Source: Dermabacter indicis (GTDB taxonomy: Bacteria; Actinomycetota; Actinomycetes; Actinomycetales; Dermabacteraceae). Taken from it: 64,000 nt of DNA. The notes beneath the pieces were generated by a model. The model was not told the DNA's origin. It saw nothing but the letters and a program-made list of their open reading frames with translations, and ran no database searches. Below are positions 41,743 through 51,114 of this stretch, piece by piece. Both the position numbers and the translations under genes were made by a program. The stretch's first letter is position 1, and the number at the start of each line of letters is the position of its first letter. The DNA lies in assembly GCA_001403775.1 (NCBI GenBank), contig CYUG01000017.1:217969-281968 (forward strand), read 5' to 3'.

Positions 41743-42612
41743 TTAAGCGGAGACCAGGTGGCGCAGCACAAGCTCCGCCCCGTGCTCATCGATATCACGC
41801 GTTTCCGCATCGGCATACGACTTCACGCGCTCGCTCGCCTGCCCCATCGCCACGCCGACGGCCGCCCAGTCAAGCATCTCGACATCGTTCGAGCCATCGC
41901 CCACGGTCACGGTGTGCTCGGGGTCCACGCCAAGGCGCTTTCTCAGCGACTCAAGAGCACTCGCCTTCGTGGTTCCGGGTGCCGACATATCAAGCCAACT
42001 CGACCACCCGACGGCGTATTCGCAGCCGCTCACTCCCGCGCGCTCAACGATGCGCGCAAACTCGTCGAGCGGAATATCGGGCGCGGTCACGACAACGCGC
42101 ACCGCTTCCTTCGCCTCGAAAAGCTCATCGATGCTCGCGGGCTCCGCCTGGATGCCGAAGTCGAGATCATCAAAGCTCTCGGTCCCAATGAAGCCGCCGC
42201 TCACGCGCTCGATCGCAAAGCGCGCGGTAGGAACCGCCTGATACATCGCGCGCAGCGCAGGTTCGGGATCAAAAGTGACGGTCTCAACGATCTCGTAGGA
42301 AGCGTCGGACTCCCCCGTGATCCTCGTGGTCACCGCACCGTTTGCACTCACCGACCACCCGTCGGTCACTCCGGCGAGGCGGACGATCGGGAGGGTCGTG
42401 TTCAGCGAACGCCCGGTCGCGATCACCACGTGGTGGCCGGCCTCGCGCACCGCGTGAAGCGCGCTTCGCACGCGAGGATCCATGACACCCGCGTGATCCA
42501 CAAGTGTGCCATCAACGTCGAGCCCCACGAGTGCCCGGTGCTCCGCAAGCGGCTCGAGGAGGGCGCGAAGGTGCTCCTCGTCGAAACCTCTGGTAGCGCG
42601 CGCGGGGCTCAT
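41743..42612 (-). CDS. Cof-type HAD-superfamily phosphatase
   Basis: 289 aa with the HAD nucleophile motif [10 protein letters not shown], a C2-type cap in the middle, the Lys in GTTKASAL, and the metal motif [11 protein letters not shown]. Such enzymes dephosphorylate sugar phosphates, FMN precursors and other metabolites. Its ATG overlaps the serS stop (ATGA), so it is the second gene of a serS operon. The exact substrate cannot be read from the sequence. Confidence 0.85.
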   Translation of the reverse strand: MSPARATRGFDEEHLRALLEPLAEHRALVGLDVDGTLVDHAGVMDPRVRSALHAVREAGHHVVIATGRSLNTTLPIVRLAGVTDGWSVSANGAVTTRITGESDASYEIVETVTFDPEPALRAMYQAVPTARFAIERVSGGFIGTESFDDLDFGIQAEPASIDELFEAKEAVRVVVTAPDIPLDEFARIVERAGVSGCEYAVGWSSWLDMSAPGTTKASALESLRKRLGVDPEHTVTVGDGSNDVEMLDWAAVGVAMGQASERVKSYADAETRDIDEHGAELVLRHLVSA

Positions 42613-43868
42613 TTGACCTCGAAGACTTCGCGACCGCCGAGGTAGGGGCGGAGCCCTTCGGGTACCACGACGCTACCGTCAGCCTGCTGGTGGTTTTCAA
42701 GGAGGGCAACGATGAAGCGGGTGGTACCGAGCGTGCCGTTGAGCGTCGCGACCGGGCGAAGGGCGCCGTCCACGCGCTCACGAATATTGAGGCGTCGCGC
42801 CTGGAACTGCGTGCAGTTCGAGGTCGAGGTGAGCTCGCGATAGGTGTTCTGGCTTGGAACCCACGCCTCACAGTCGAATTTGCGGGCCGCAGATGTGCCA
42901 AGGTCGCCGGCGGCGGTATCGATCACACGGTAGGGAACGTCGATGAGATCCATCATCTCGCGCTCCATACCGAGCAGGCGCTCGTGCTCCTCATAGGACT
43001 CCTCGAGCTTGCAGTACGAGAACATCTCGACCTTATGGAACTGGTGCACGCGAATGATGCCGCGCGTGTCCTTGCCGTAGCTGCCCGCTTCGCGGCGGTA
43101 GCACGCGCTCCAGCCGGCATAGCGAATCGGGCCGTCTTCGAGGTCGAGCACCTCGTCGCGGTGGTAGCCCGCGAGCGCGACTTCGCTCGTGCCCACGAGG
43201 TAAAGGTCGTCGTCCTTATCGAGGTGGTAGACCTCATCCGCATGCTCACCGAGGAAGCCCGTGCCATCCATCGTTTCGGGAAGAACGAGCGTGGGCGTGA
43301 TGACGGGCGTGAAACCCGCGCGAGTCGCCTTATCAATGGCAGCGTTGAGGATCGCGAGCTCGAGCTGAGCGCCCACTCCCGTCAGGAAGTAGAAGCGCGA
43401 GCCGGAAACCTTGGCACCGCGCTGCATGTCGATCGCTTTAAGTTTCTCGGCGATGTCGAGGTGGTCACGCACCTCAAAATCGAAGCTCGGTGCCTCACCG
43501 TGGGTCTCGCGCACCTCGAAATCTTCCTCGAGACCCTCGGGAGCGCCTTCGGCGATGTTAGGGATGGCGCGCAGCGCCTTATCGCGCGCTGCTTCGGCTT
43601 CGCTCGCGCGCTGCTCGAGGTCCTTGACCTTCTGGCTCAATTCCTTCGCTTCCACGACGAGCTGCTGCTTTTCTTCACCCTTCGCCTGGGCGACCTTCTT
43701 GCCAAAGGTTTTCTGTTCGGCGCGCAGCGACTCGAACGACTGCGTGGCCTCACGCCAGACCTGGTCGGCATCAAGCACGGCGTCAACAGTTTTGGGGTCG
43801 CGTCGGCGCGCCTTTTGGGCCTCGCGCACACGGTCGGGATTTTCACGGAGGAGTCGAAGATCGATCAT
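42609..43868 (-). CDS. serS: Seryl-tRNA synthetase
   Basis: 419 aa class II aminoacyl-tRNA synthetase. The N-terminal coiled-coil arm (about residues 30–100) contacts the long variable arm of tRNA-Ser. Motif 2 is [21 protein letters not shown] and motif 3 is [34 protein letters not shown] also fits. The frame opens at 43952, but [12 protein letters not shown] at 43868 is the family's usual N-terminus. It is followed by the overlapping HAD gene and is divergent from the lipid-kinase-like gene 44 nt away. Confidence 0.96.
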   Translation of the reverse strand: MIDLRLLRENPDRVREAQKARRRDPKTVDAVLDADQVWREATQSFESLRAEQKTFGKKVAQAKGEEKQQLVVEAKELSQKVKDLEQRASEAEAARDKALRAIPNIAEGAPEGLEEDFEVRETHGEAPSFDFEVRDHLDIAEKLKAIDMQRGAKVSGSRFYFLTGVGAQLELAILNAAIDKATRAGFTPVITPTLVLPETMDGTGFLGEHADEVYHLDKDDDLYLVGTSEVALAGYHRDEVLDLEDGPIRYAGWSACYRREAGSYGKDTRGIIRVHQFHKVEMFSYCKLEESYEEHERLLGMEREMMDLIDVPYRVIDTAAGDLGTSAARKFDCEAWVPSQNTYRELTSTSNCTQFQARRLNIRERVDGALRPVATLNGTLGTTRFIVALLENHQQADGSVVVPEGLRPYLGGREVFEVK

Positions 43869-43912
43869 GTTTTCCAGGGTACAGTGCTGCGCCTTCCGCG
43901 TATGCTGGAGCG

Positions 43913-44854
43913 GTGGAAAAACAACACGTTGGGGTCGTCGTAAACCCGTCAAAGTTCAAGGACGTCGCCGTGTTTCGCGGGCAGGTCACCGCCGCGATTT
44001 TCCATGCGGATAAGGACGCAGAGGTCTCGTTCTACGAGACGAGCGTGGAGGATCCGGGCTTCGGTCAGGCTCAGCAAGCGGTTTCCGACGGTTGCTCGGT
44101 TGTCCTTGCGGCCGGTGGCGACGGAACGGTGCGCCTCGTGGCGGCGGGACTCGCGCACTCTGGCGTGGCGCTCGGCATTCTTCCAATGGGCACGGGCAAT
44201 CTTTTTGCCCGGAATCTTGACATCCCTCTCGATAACCTTCGCGGCGCGATCAGGGTCGCACTCACGGGAAGGGAACACGAGGCCGACCTCGGGTACTTGA
44301 AGCACGGCGAGGGCCTCGAGGAAGCGCGCGAGGCAAAGGAGGAACCCTTCCTCGTGATCGCGGGCTTCGGCTTCGATGCGGTCGTCATGGAAAATACCAA
44401 CTCGAAGCTCAAGAAGGCCGTGGGCTGGCTCGCCTACGTGGTCGCGGGCGCGAAGAAGATCGTGGGCCGTGGGCAAAGCGTCGACCTCGAACTCGATGGC
44501 CGCTCCGTGAAGTCACTCAAGGCCCGCACCGTCATGATCGGCAACGTGGGGCGCCTTCCGGGCGGGATTACGCTCATGCCTGGCGCGGATCGCTCCAATG
44601 GATCACTCGAGATCCTCGCCCTTGACTGGAAGGGTGCGGCGGGCTTCTCGCAGATTCTCGGCCAGCTCGTGCTTCCGGGAGCCCCCAAAACTCTCGCGAA
44701 AATCTCCAACCACCGCACGTTCCAGGCCCGCAAGGCTGTCGTGAGCACCTCGAAGGCGCTCCCCGTGCAGGTCGATGGCGACTACCTCGGCGACGCTACG
44801 CATCTCGTGACGCGCGTGGATGCGGGCGCACTCGTGATCCGCTCGGGTCGCTGA
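43913..44854 (+). CDS. Diacylglycerol kinase-family lipid kinase
   Basis: 313 aa DAGK-catalytic-domain protein. The nucleotide-binding loop is [12 protein letters not shown] and the second signature [15 protein letters not shown] is clear; the C-terminal beta domain has [19 protein letters not shown]. It phosphorylates diacylglycerol, sphingoid bases or related lipids at the membrane face. GTG start at 43913. Its stop is 6 nt from the converging pheA stop. The exact lipid is unknown. Confidence 0.88.
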   Translation: MEKQHVGVVVNPSKFKDVAVFRGQVTAAIFHADKDAEVSFYETSVEDPGFGQAQQAVSDGCSVVLAAGGDGTVRLVAAGLAHSGVALGILPMGTGNLFARNLDIPLDNLRGAIRVALTGREHEADLGYLKHGEGLEEAREAKEEPFLVIAGFGFDAVVMENTNSKLKKAVGWLAYVVAGAKKIVGRGQSVDLELDGRSVKSLKARTVMIGNVGRLPGGITLMPGADRSNGSLEILALDWKGAAGFSQILGQLVLPGAPKTLAKISNHRTFQARKAVVSTSKALPVQVDGDYLGDATHLVTRVDAGALVIRSGR

Positions 44855-44860
44855 GAATCG

Positions 44861-45829
44861 CTAGTCCCTCGCGATAAGCCCCTCGAGGCTCGAGACGAAC
44901 GAGCGCGCTTCCTCGTAGGCGGTGTCCGCGTTGTGATCCACGACGTAGGGCACAGAACCGTCGGCCCTGCCGTACGAACCGAGGAACACGAGGCGCGAGC
45001 AGATGCGGTGCAAGCCGCGCAGTGCGGAGGCCACGCGGCGATCCTCGAGGTGACCCTCGAGGTCGAGAGAGAAGGAGTACCGGCCTAGTGCGTCGCCAAT
45101 GGGGCGCGATTCGATGCGTGAGAGGTTCACGCCGTTCGAGCTGAGCACCTCAAGCATTTCGAGGAGCGAGCCGGAGCGGTCGTGCGCGAGGTGCGCCACA
45201 ATCGTCGTTTTGTCGGAGCCCGTACGCGCGGGAATGAGACCGTCGCGCTCGACAAGCACAAAGCGAGTCTCGGCGCCCTTGGTGTCTTCAATTCCGCTTT
45301 CGAGAATGTGCAGGCCAAAGTGCTCGGCGGTGAGAGGTGAGCAGATCGCGGCGGCGGTGCGGGCGCGGGGATCGCCCTCGTCGAGCTCGGCGATTTCGTG
45401 GGCCGCAGCTGCCGTGGAAAGCGCCGGCTGCGGGGAGGCGCTCGGAAGATTTTCGCGCACGAAGGCCTGGCACTGCGCCTGGGCGTGCGGATGGGAGTAC
45501 ACCGCTTCGAGAGCTTCGAGGCTCGAGGGCACACGCGTTGCGAGCACGAACGTGATGGGAACGATCTGTTCGGCGACGATCGTGATGCCACCGGTGGCGG
45601 CGAGCACATCGAGTGTGCCCGACACGCCGCCCTCAACCGAGTTTTCGATCGGGGCCATCATCGCGTCAACGTCGCCCGCGACGAGGTCGCCAATCGCTTC
45701 GGCGACGCTGCGGTAGGGCACGAGGACCTGTTCGCCATCATCAGGCCTCACGGGAAGCGGACCCACGAGCGCCTGCAGAAGCGCCTGGTGGGTGAAGGTC
45801 GTCTCGGGGCCGAGGAATCCATATCGCAT
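44861..45829 (-). CDS. pheA: Prephenate dehydratase
   Basis: 322 aa, makes phenylpyruvate from prephenate (phenylalanine synthesis). The dehydratase part begins MRYGFLGPETTFTHQA and contains IENSVEGGVSGTLD and the catalytic GAETRFVLV (TRF). The ACT domain follows from about residue 225, with LSRIESRPIGDALGRYSF, where ESRP marks the phenylalanine-binding site. The ATG at 45829 is the family start; the open frame runs further upstream but antisense to the neighbouring gene. There is no chorismate mutase domain. Confidence 0.95.
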   Translation of the reverse strand: MRYGFLGPETTFTHQALLQALVGPLPVRPDDGEQVLVPYRSVAEAIGDLVAGDVDAMMAPIENSVEGGVSGTLDVLAATGGITIVAEQIVPITFVLATRVPSSLEALEAVYSHPHAQAQCQAFVRENLPSASPQPALSTAAAAHEIAELDEGDPRARTAAAICSPLTAEHFGLHILESGIEDTKGAETRFVLVERDGLIPARTGSDKTTIVAHLAHDRSGSLLEMLEVLSSNGVNLSRIESRPIGDALGRYSFSLDLEGHLEDRRVASALRGLHRICSRLVFLGSYGRADGSVPYVVDHNADTAYEEARSFVSSLEGLIARD

Positions 45830-45847
45830 GTCCCTAAGAGTACGGGC

Positions 45848-47866
45848 ATGCGCAATCTCGCTACTCTTGAGTCCATGCACGAGAACTCTCATGCGCGCGA
45901 GCGCCTCGTGGGCGCGGGCCTCATCGCCGCGTGCCTCGCGCTCCTCGCTGCGCTCATCCTCGTCCCGTCCCTCTACTGGGGCGGGGTGCGCAAGGACGCG
46001 GCGCCGCCGGAAGGCCAAGTGCACACGGTCTATGTCACGAGCGGGCTCACGTGGGGAGACATCACCAAGGAGGACACCCCCGCCCTGTGGTGTTTCGCCA
46101 AAAACTCCGGCGCCGCCGGCCTCGCGCTTTCAAGCGAATCGGTCATGCCCACGAAACGCCAGGGCCTCGAAACCCTCGCAACGGGGTCGCGCACCCCTGC
46201 ACTCGGAAGCACAGGCTCAGCGGAAGAGGCCGGCAACCCGGGTGGGAAGGCATGGTCCGACGCCCGCTCGGCCCTCGCCGAGGCCGGCATTTCGCTCGTC
46301 GATCTCGGCGATGTCACAACCGGCGATGGCGTCAGCCGCATCGACCACGAGCGCAGCGTGCGCATGATCGATGCCGCCTTCGCGGAGCACGCCGGTGAGT
46401 GCGGGGAGCGCAACATTGCGCTCGCGAGCGTCGGCTCCCTGAACCCCTCCCCCGAGCGTGCGTACAAAGTCGAGCACACGCGCGGCTACGACTCCCTGCC
46501 CACGCCGCTCAACCTGCAGGTGTACATCGATTCGCGCTGGGGATCGGCGTTCCTCACGAGTCCCTCGACGCGCCAGGTCGGCGTCGTCATGAACCTCGAT
46601 CTTGCGGCAAGCCTCCTAGGAAAAGACCAGGTCGGCATGGGCCGGGCAGCCGTCGCAACCCCCGCTGAACACGGCACCCACCTCGCGCACGCGCACGAGC
46701 TCACGTTTGCCTCCCGCGAGACCGAGGACGCACTCGCACCCCTGCTCGGGGCCATCATCGCGGTGCTGCTCGTCGCGGGTCTTCTCGCCCGGCGCTTCCC
46801 CGCCGCGAGGCACGTCGCGAACGTTGCGATCCTCGCGATTCCCGTGGGTTATACCTCGAGCATCCTCCCCCTCGGTGCACTCGTGGACCTCGCTGTCCAC
46901 CCACTCTTCGCGATTGCGGGCTGGACGCTGCTCGGGACGGCGATCCTCGGCACCGCACTCACGTGGGGCGTGAAACTTCTCGGCTCCGCCCTTCCCGAGC
47001 AGAATCGCCGGCTCCTCACCCCCGCCTTCGCGGCACTCATGACCGCGGCCGCGATCTTGCTCGACGCTGCGCTCGGCTCTCACGCGAGCTTCACGTCGCT
47101 GCTTGGCAACCAACCGATTTACGGGGGGCGCTTCTACGGTCTCAGCAATCACATCACGGGCATCACGCTCGCCGCGTGGGCGCTCGGCGCCGGCATGCTC
47201 ATGCACGCACTTCCCGCCTTCACCACCGGCCGTCGGCCCGGCCTCGCACGCGTGCTGTTCGTGGGCGGCACGGGTGCGATCGTGGGGCTCTGCTCGATCG
47301 CACCAGGCATGGGTGCCGACGCTGGCAGTGCCCTCATCTACGCTCCCGTCACCCTCGTGGCCTGCCTCGCCCTCAGCGGCATTCGGCTTCGCCCATGGCA
47401 TGTTCTCGCGGCGCTTGCCGCGGGAGCCGGCGTCTTCACCCTCGCGGGGGTTCTCGACTACCTGCGTCCCGCGGCCTCGCGCACGCACCTCGGTGAGTTC
47501 GTGGCGACGCTCGTGGAGAAGGGCTCGCCCCTCGGCGCTGCCTCGAAGTTCTGGGCGGTGTTCGCGGATCGCACCTCGCGCATGCTCGAGCCGCTCATGC
47601 TCTATTCGCCGCTCCTCATGATTCCGCCCGTACTCGCGGCAATCGCGCTCACCTACGGCGCGGTGCGGCGGGGACGCCTCGCGCACGAACTCCCCTATCT
47701 CTATCGATTGCGTCTCGCTGCAATCGGGGGTGCGTGGATCGGGGCACTCACGAACGACACGGGCCTCGTGCTCGTGGGACTTGCCTACGTTGTGGGCCTC
47801 GCCCTGAGCCTCACGGCTCGCGCGGCGCTTACTGTTCGCGCTCCTCGGTTGGACGCTCGCCCGTGA
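45848..47866 (+). CDS. Large integral membrane protein of unknown function
   Basis: About 672 aa (ATG 45848; ATG 45875 is an alternative). One N-terminal helix, an extracellular domain of about 260 residues, then roughly 9–11 helices. A conserved-looking motif QPIYGGRFYGLSNHITG sits between helices, and GMGADAGSALIYAPV in a later loop. The pattern is found in actinobacterial envelope proteins, but I do not know a function. Its 3' end overlaps the convergent GT2 gene by 38 nt. No ribosome site is obvious. Confidence 0.7.
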   Translation: MRNLATLESMHENSHARERLVGAGLIAACLALLAALILVPSLYWGGVRKDAAPPEGQVHTVYVTSGLTWGDITKEDTPALWCFAKNSGAAGLALSSESVMPTKRQGLETLATGSRTPALGSTGSAEEAGNPGGKAWSDARSALAEAGISLVDLGDVTTGDGVSRIDHERSVRMIDAAFAEHAGECGERNIALASVGSLNPSPERAYKVEHTRGYDSLPTPLNLQVYIDSRWGSAFLTSPSTRQVGVVMNLDLAASLLGKDQVGMGRAAVATPAEHGTHLAHAHELTFASRETEDALAPLLGAIIAVLLVAGLLARRFPAARHVANVAILAIPVGYTSSILPLGALVDLAVHPLFAIAGWTLLGTAILGTALTWGVKLLGSALPEQNRRLLTPAFAALMTAAAILLDAALGSHASFTSLLGNQPIYGGRFYGLSNHITGITLAAWALGAGMLMHALPAFTTGRRPGLARVLFVGGTGAIVGLCSIAPGMGADAGSALIYAPVTLVACLALSGIRLRPWHVLAALAAGAGVFTLAGVLDYLRPAASRTHLGEFVATLVEKGSPLGAASKFWAVFADRTSRMLEPLMLYSPLLMIPPVLAAIALTYGAVRRGRLAHELPYLYRLRLAAIGGAWIGALTNDTGLVLVGLAYVVGLALSLTARAALTVRAPRLDARP

Positions 47867-48683
47867 GTACGCGCACTTGCCCCTCCTCGCCGAGCGGGTC
47901 GTTGGGAGAAAGTGAGCGGCGCTTCGAGAGCGCGCGCATGACGTCCTTGAGTTGACTCGCGCGGTGAAGCTGCGAGCGAAGGTCCTTGCCGGTCGCCCGG
48001 TGCGTGAGTGTCGCGGGAATCTCCTTGACCCAAAACCCCTTGTGGAGCGCATCGATCGTGAGGCCCGTTTCGACGCCCCACCCGGCGGCGAGCGGCTGCA
48101 CGGCATCCCACGTTTCGCGCGTAATGCAACGCGTGCCGCTGAGCGGCTGCACGGTCTCAAAGCCCGTGGCCTTGCGGATGCCGTTGCGGGCGGTCTTGAC
48201 GACGAGGCCCATGCCGGCGGCACCCTCTTGTGCGGGGAGAATCGCGATCGCCATGTCCACGCCGCCCTCCAGCACCGCGTCCACGAGCGGCTGCGCGCCG
48301 CTCGCAGAATCCTGCATGTCCGCATCGATGAAAAGCAGGGCGCGCGCCGGGTCTTCGATGGGCGGGTTCGCACTGCTCTCGTTCCTGTGCTCGGCGCGCT
48401 CGGTTTCCTCACGCATGTGCACGACGCGCGCGCCGGTCGCCATCGCCGCGGCCTTACCGCGATTGCTGCGGTGACGCACCACGACCGCTCCGGCACCCTT
48501 CGCCAGGGCCGCCGTGGCATCAGAGGAGCCGTCGTCGACAACGACGACGAGGTCGACGCCGCGAATGGTGAACGAGGCGGCAACGGTCTTTTCGATGCGC
48601 TCGGCCTCGTCCTTCGCGGGGATCACCACCGCGACCCGCGTGGGTCGCCCTCCCCCGAGCGTCGCGGCGTCGACGCTGCTCAT
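47829..48683 (-). CDS. Family 2 glycosyltransferase
   Basis: 284 aa GT-A fold enzyme. VVIPAKDEAERIEKTV, VVVDDGSSDAT, the donor-binding FIDADMQD (DxD type) and GTRCITRETWDAV are visible. It is soluble, without membrane helices, and close to DPM1/GpgS-like polyprenyl- or glycerate-linked GT2 enzymes. Its ATG overlaps the DUF5926-like gene's stop (ATGA) and it is the last gene of the permease operon. Donor and acceptor are not known. Confidence 0.85.
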   Translation of the reverse strand: MSSVDAATLGGGRPTRVAVVIPAKDEAERIEKTVAASFTIRGVDLVVVVDDGSSDATAALAKGAGAVVVRHRSNRGKAAAMATGARVVHMREETERAEHRNESSANPPIEDPARALLFIDADMQDSASGAQPLVDAVLEGGVDMAIAILPAQEGAAGMGLVVKTARNGIRKATGFETVQPLSGTRCITRETWDAVQPLAAGWGVETGLTIDALHKGFWVKEIPATLTHRATGKDLRSQLHRASQLKDVMRALSKRRSLSPNDPLGEEGQVRVLTGERPTEEREQ

Positions 48684-49504
48684 CGCAGGGTCACCTCGCG
48701 CGCGACGATTCCGCCGCGTGCACGTCGCTCAAGAGCCGTGAGCGGTTCCTCGCTCGAAAGTGCCTCCTCGAAGCGCTTGACGAACTCGGGAACCTCGTTC
48801 TCCACGCCCTCAACACCGAAGCCCTTCGGGAGGTCCCACACGGGGATCGTGAGGCCATCCGCGCGGAACGACCCGACGTAGCGGGTGCCCTCGCCGATGC
48901 CCGACTGGCGCTTCGCGTGGAGGCGAGCAACCGCATCGATCACGCGGTCTTCGCTTTCGTCGAGAACCCAGCGCAGATGCTCCTTGGGGCCCGCATCGAC
49001 CCAGTACGCATGCGGCAAGCCGCCCACGGCCGCCGTCGGCATGATCGCCTCGTTTGCCTGCTCGAGACCCTGCTCGATCTGCTCCGTGCGCTCCGCACCG
49101 GAACCGAGCCAGTACTCGAACGAATCGTGCACGTCGACCGTGTACCCCTCCTCGATGACGAGAATGTCCTGGAGTCGCGGCGAATCCTCCACAACCTTCA
49201 CGGTCGTCACGGCGGTGCCGGGCTCCGAATCGAGCGCTTGCTTGAGAGCCGCGCCAAGACCGCGCGACGTGTCGTTGCCGGGAACGCTCGCCTGCATGCC
49301 AAGCATGACGGTGCCGTTATCGCGCTTGATCGCGGCCCAGTTCATGGGGAGGATCGTGGCGATCACCGCATCGCCACCACCGAACTCGGGGGCGATCTTC
49401 GCATCGAGAGTCGCCGACGGAATGAGCTGACGCATCGCAACGAGATCGTGCTCGGCGATGAGGCCTTCAAACGGGCGACGTACGAGAGTAGTGCTAGAAG
49501 TCAT
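48680..49504 (-). CDS. DUF5926-like protein
   Basis: 274 aa soluble protein without signal or membrane segments. It begins with VRRPFEGLIAEHDLVAMRQLIPSAT, a pattern I associate with the actinobacterial DUF5926 family, whose activity is unknown. It lies 9 nt after the 83-aa gene and overlaps the GT2 gene, so it belongs to the same transcript. Function is not known. Confidence 0.7.
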   Translation of the reverse strand: MTSSTTLVRRPFEGLIAEHDLVAMRQLIPSATLDAKIAPEFGGGDAVIATILPMNWAAIKRDNGTVMLGMQASVPGNDTSRGLGAALKQALDSEPGTAVTTVKVVEDSPRLQDILVIEEGYTVDVHDSFEYWLGSGAERTEQIEQGLEQANEAIMPTAAVGGLPHAYWVDAGPKEHLRWVLDESEDRVIDAVARLHAKRQSGIGEGTRYVGSFRADGLTIPVWDLPKGFGVEGVENEVPEFVKRFEEALSSEEPLTALERRARGGIVAREVTLR

Positions 49505-49513
49505 GGCCCAAGT

Positions 49514-49765
49514 CTAGCGAGGCGGAGGGGGAACCTCCCGAACGGCGACGATCAACACGCGAGGGATCCGCGCATACCCACGTTTCGTGTGGATAGTGAC
49601 CGTTTCTTCGTCGGTCTCGACAACGTACCCGAGCGCATCCGCGACCTTCTCACGCCCCTCGTGCGTGCGCGGGTCGAGCGCGTAGCGGGCGGTCACGCGG
49701 GTCCCCGGGGTGAGGATCGGCGCCCAGCCCGTGCGCGGCCTCTCCGACGGTTGCTCGGCGCTCAT
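49514..49765 (-). CDS. Conserved small protein (SH3-like, DUF6725-type)
   Basis: 83 aa. The sequence TPGTRVTARYAL and VETDEETVTIHTKRGYARIPRVLIVAVREVPPPPR suggests a small beta-barrel; this ending is common in short actinobacterial proteins. It overlaps the permease stop (ATGA). The family name is from memory and may be wrong; no activity is known. Confidence 0.65.
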   Translation of the reverse strand: MSAEQPSERPRTGWAPILTPGTRVTARYALDPRTHEGREKVADALGYVVETDEETVTIHTKRGYARIPRVLIVAVREVPPPPR

Positions 49766-51081
49766 CGTTCAGGAGTTGGTTCCGTTGCGGCCGGGCGAGC
49801 GTCGGACTCGTCCCCGACCTCCGTGCCCGTGACCTTTCCGATCACCGTCATGAGGTGGTAGATCACGAGCGCCGCGAGGGTACCGAGCGCGATGCCGTTG
49901 AACGTCATGCCCGCGCTCGCGGGGCCCAGGGTCCACGTGACATTCGCGATGCCCACGACGAGGGCGACGCCCGCGGTCATCTGGTTGCGAGGCCGCGAGA
50001 AGTCCACCTTCGAATCGACCCACATGCGCACGCCGACGATGCCGATGAGGCCGTAGAGCACGAACGTCACGCCGCCGAGAACGCCCGGCGGGATCGAGAA
50101 GATCAGCTGGCCGATCTTGGGCGACATTGACAGGGCGATCGCGGCGATGCCCGCAACCCAATACGCGGCGGTCGAGTACACGCGAGTCGCGCTCATAACC
50201 CCGATGTTCTCGCCGTACGTGGTCGTGGGCGAGCCGCCGAAGGTCGCCGAGAGCGCGGTCGCGATGCCGTCGGAAAAGAGGGTGCGGCCCACCATGTGTT
50301 CGAGGTTCTTCCCCGTCATCGCGCTGAGTGAGGTCACGTGCCCCACGTTTTCGGCGATGAGCACGAGGATCACGGGGAGGAACATCGGCAGAACCGAAAG
50401 GTCGAAGTGGGGGTGGTGGAATTCGGGAAGACCGATCCACGGCGCTTCGTGGAATGGCGTGAGATCAACTTCGCCTCGCGCAAGGGCGAAAAAGTAGCCC
50501 ACGAGCACGCCGAGGAGGACCGAGATTCGCCCGAGGATGCCCTTGAAGAGCGCCGTGCTGAGGACGACCGCGAAGAGAGTCACGGTCGCGGTGAGCGCCG
50601 ATTGCTGGAAGTTTTCGTAGGCCGTGGGGGCGAGGTTGAAGCCGATGAGTGCCACGATCGCGCCCATGACTACGGGTGGCATGAGCGCAGCAATCCAGGA
50701 CGTGCCGACGAACTGCACGATAACGCCCACGAGGGCAAGGGCGAGACCGGTGAGGAGCACCGCCCCGAGCGCGGTGCCCATATCGTGCGCTTGGGTGGCG
50801 GCAACGATAGGGGCGATGAAAGCGAACGAACTGCCGAGGTAGCTCGGGACCTTATTGCCCGTGATCAGGAGGAAGAGGAGCGTGCCAAGGCCTGAGAAAA
50901 GAAGCGTTGTGGACGGCGGAAAACCCGTGAGGAGCGGGACGAGGAAGGTCGCACCGAACATCGCGATGACATGCTGCGCGCCAATCCCAATCGTGACCGG
51001 CCATGCGAGCCGCTCGGAAGGAAGAACCACTTTACCTGGCTCAACAGTGAGCCCGTTTCCATGAATTTTCCACAGTGGCAT
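49762..51081 (-). CDS. Uracil/xanthine permease, NCS2 family
   Basis: 439 aa with about 12–14 membrane segments. Typical NCS2 marks are AMFGATFLVPLLTGFPPSTTLLFSG-type start, SYLGSSFAF, VLIAENVGHVTSLS (the substrate-binding Glu) and GSPTTTYGENIGVM. Close to UraA/PyrP types, so uracil is the most likely substrate, brought in with protons. ATG 51081 has AAAGG upstream. It is first in a four-gene operon with overlapping starts, although the following genes are not pyrimidine genes. Confidence 0.9.
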   Translation of the reverse strand: MPLWKIHGNGLTVEPGKVVLPSERLAWPVTIGIGAQHVIAMFGATFLVPLLTGFPPSTTLLFSGLGTLLFLLITGNKVPSYLGSSFAFIAPIVAATQAHDMGTALGAVLLTGLALALVGVIVQFVGTSWIAALMPPVVMGAIVALIGFNLAPTAYENFQQSALTATVTLFAVVLSTALFKGILGRISVLLGVLVGYFFALARGEVDLTPFHEAPWIGLPEFHHPHFDLSVLPMFLPVILVLIAENVGHVTSLSAMTGKNLEHMVGRTLFSDGIATALSATFGGSPTTTYGENIGVMSATRVYSTAAYWVAGIAAIALSMSPKIGQLIFSIPPGVLGGVTFVLYGLIGIVGVRMWVDSKVDFSRPRNQMTAGVALVVGIANVTWTLGPASAGMTFNGIALGTLAALVIYHLMTVIGKVTGTEVGDESDARPAATEPTPER

Positions 51082-51114
51082 GGCGGCCTTTCGTAGGGAG
51101 AGGGATGGGTGGGG

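Noticed and set aside
46616..48583. 655-residue open frame on the minus strand
   Set aside because: It spans the membrane-protein gene and the GT2 gene in the wrong frame, is Arg/Glu/Gly-rich and matches nothing.
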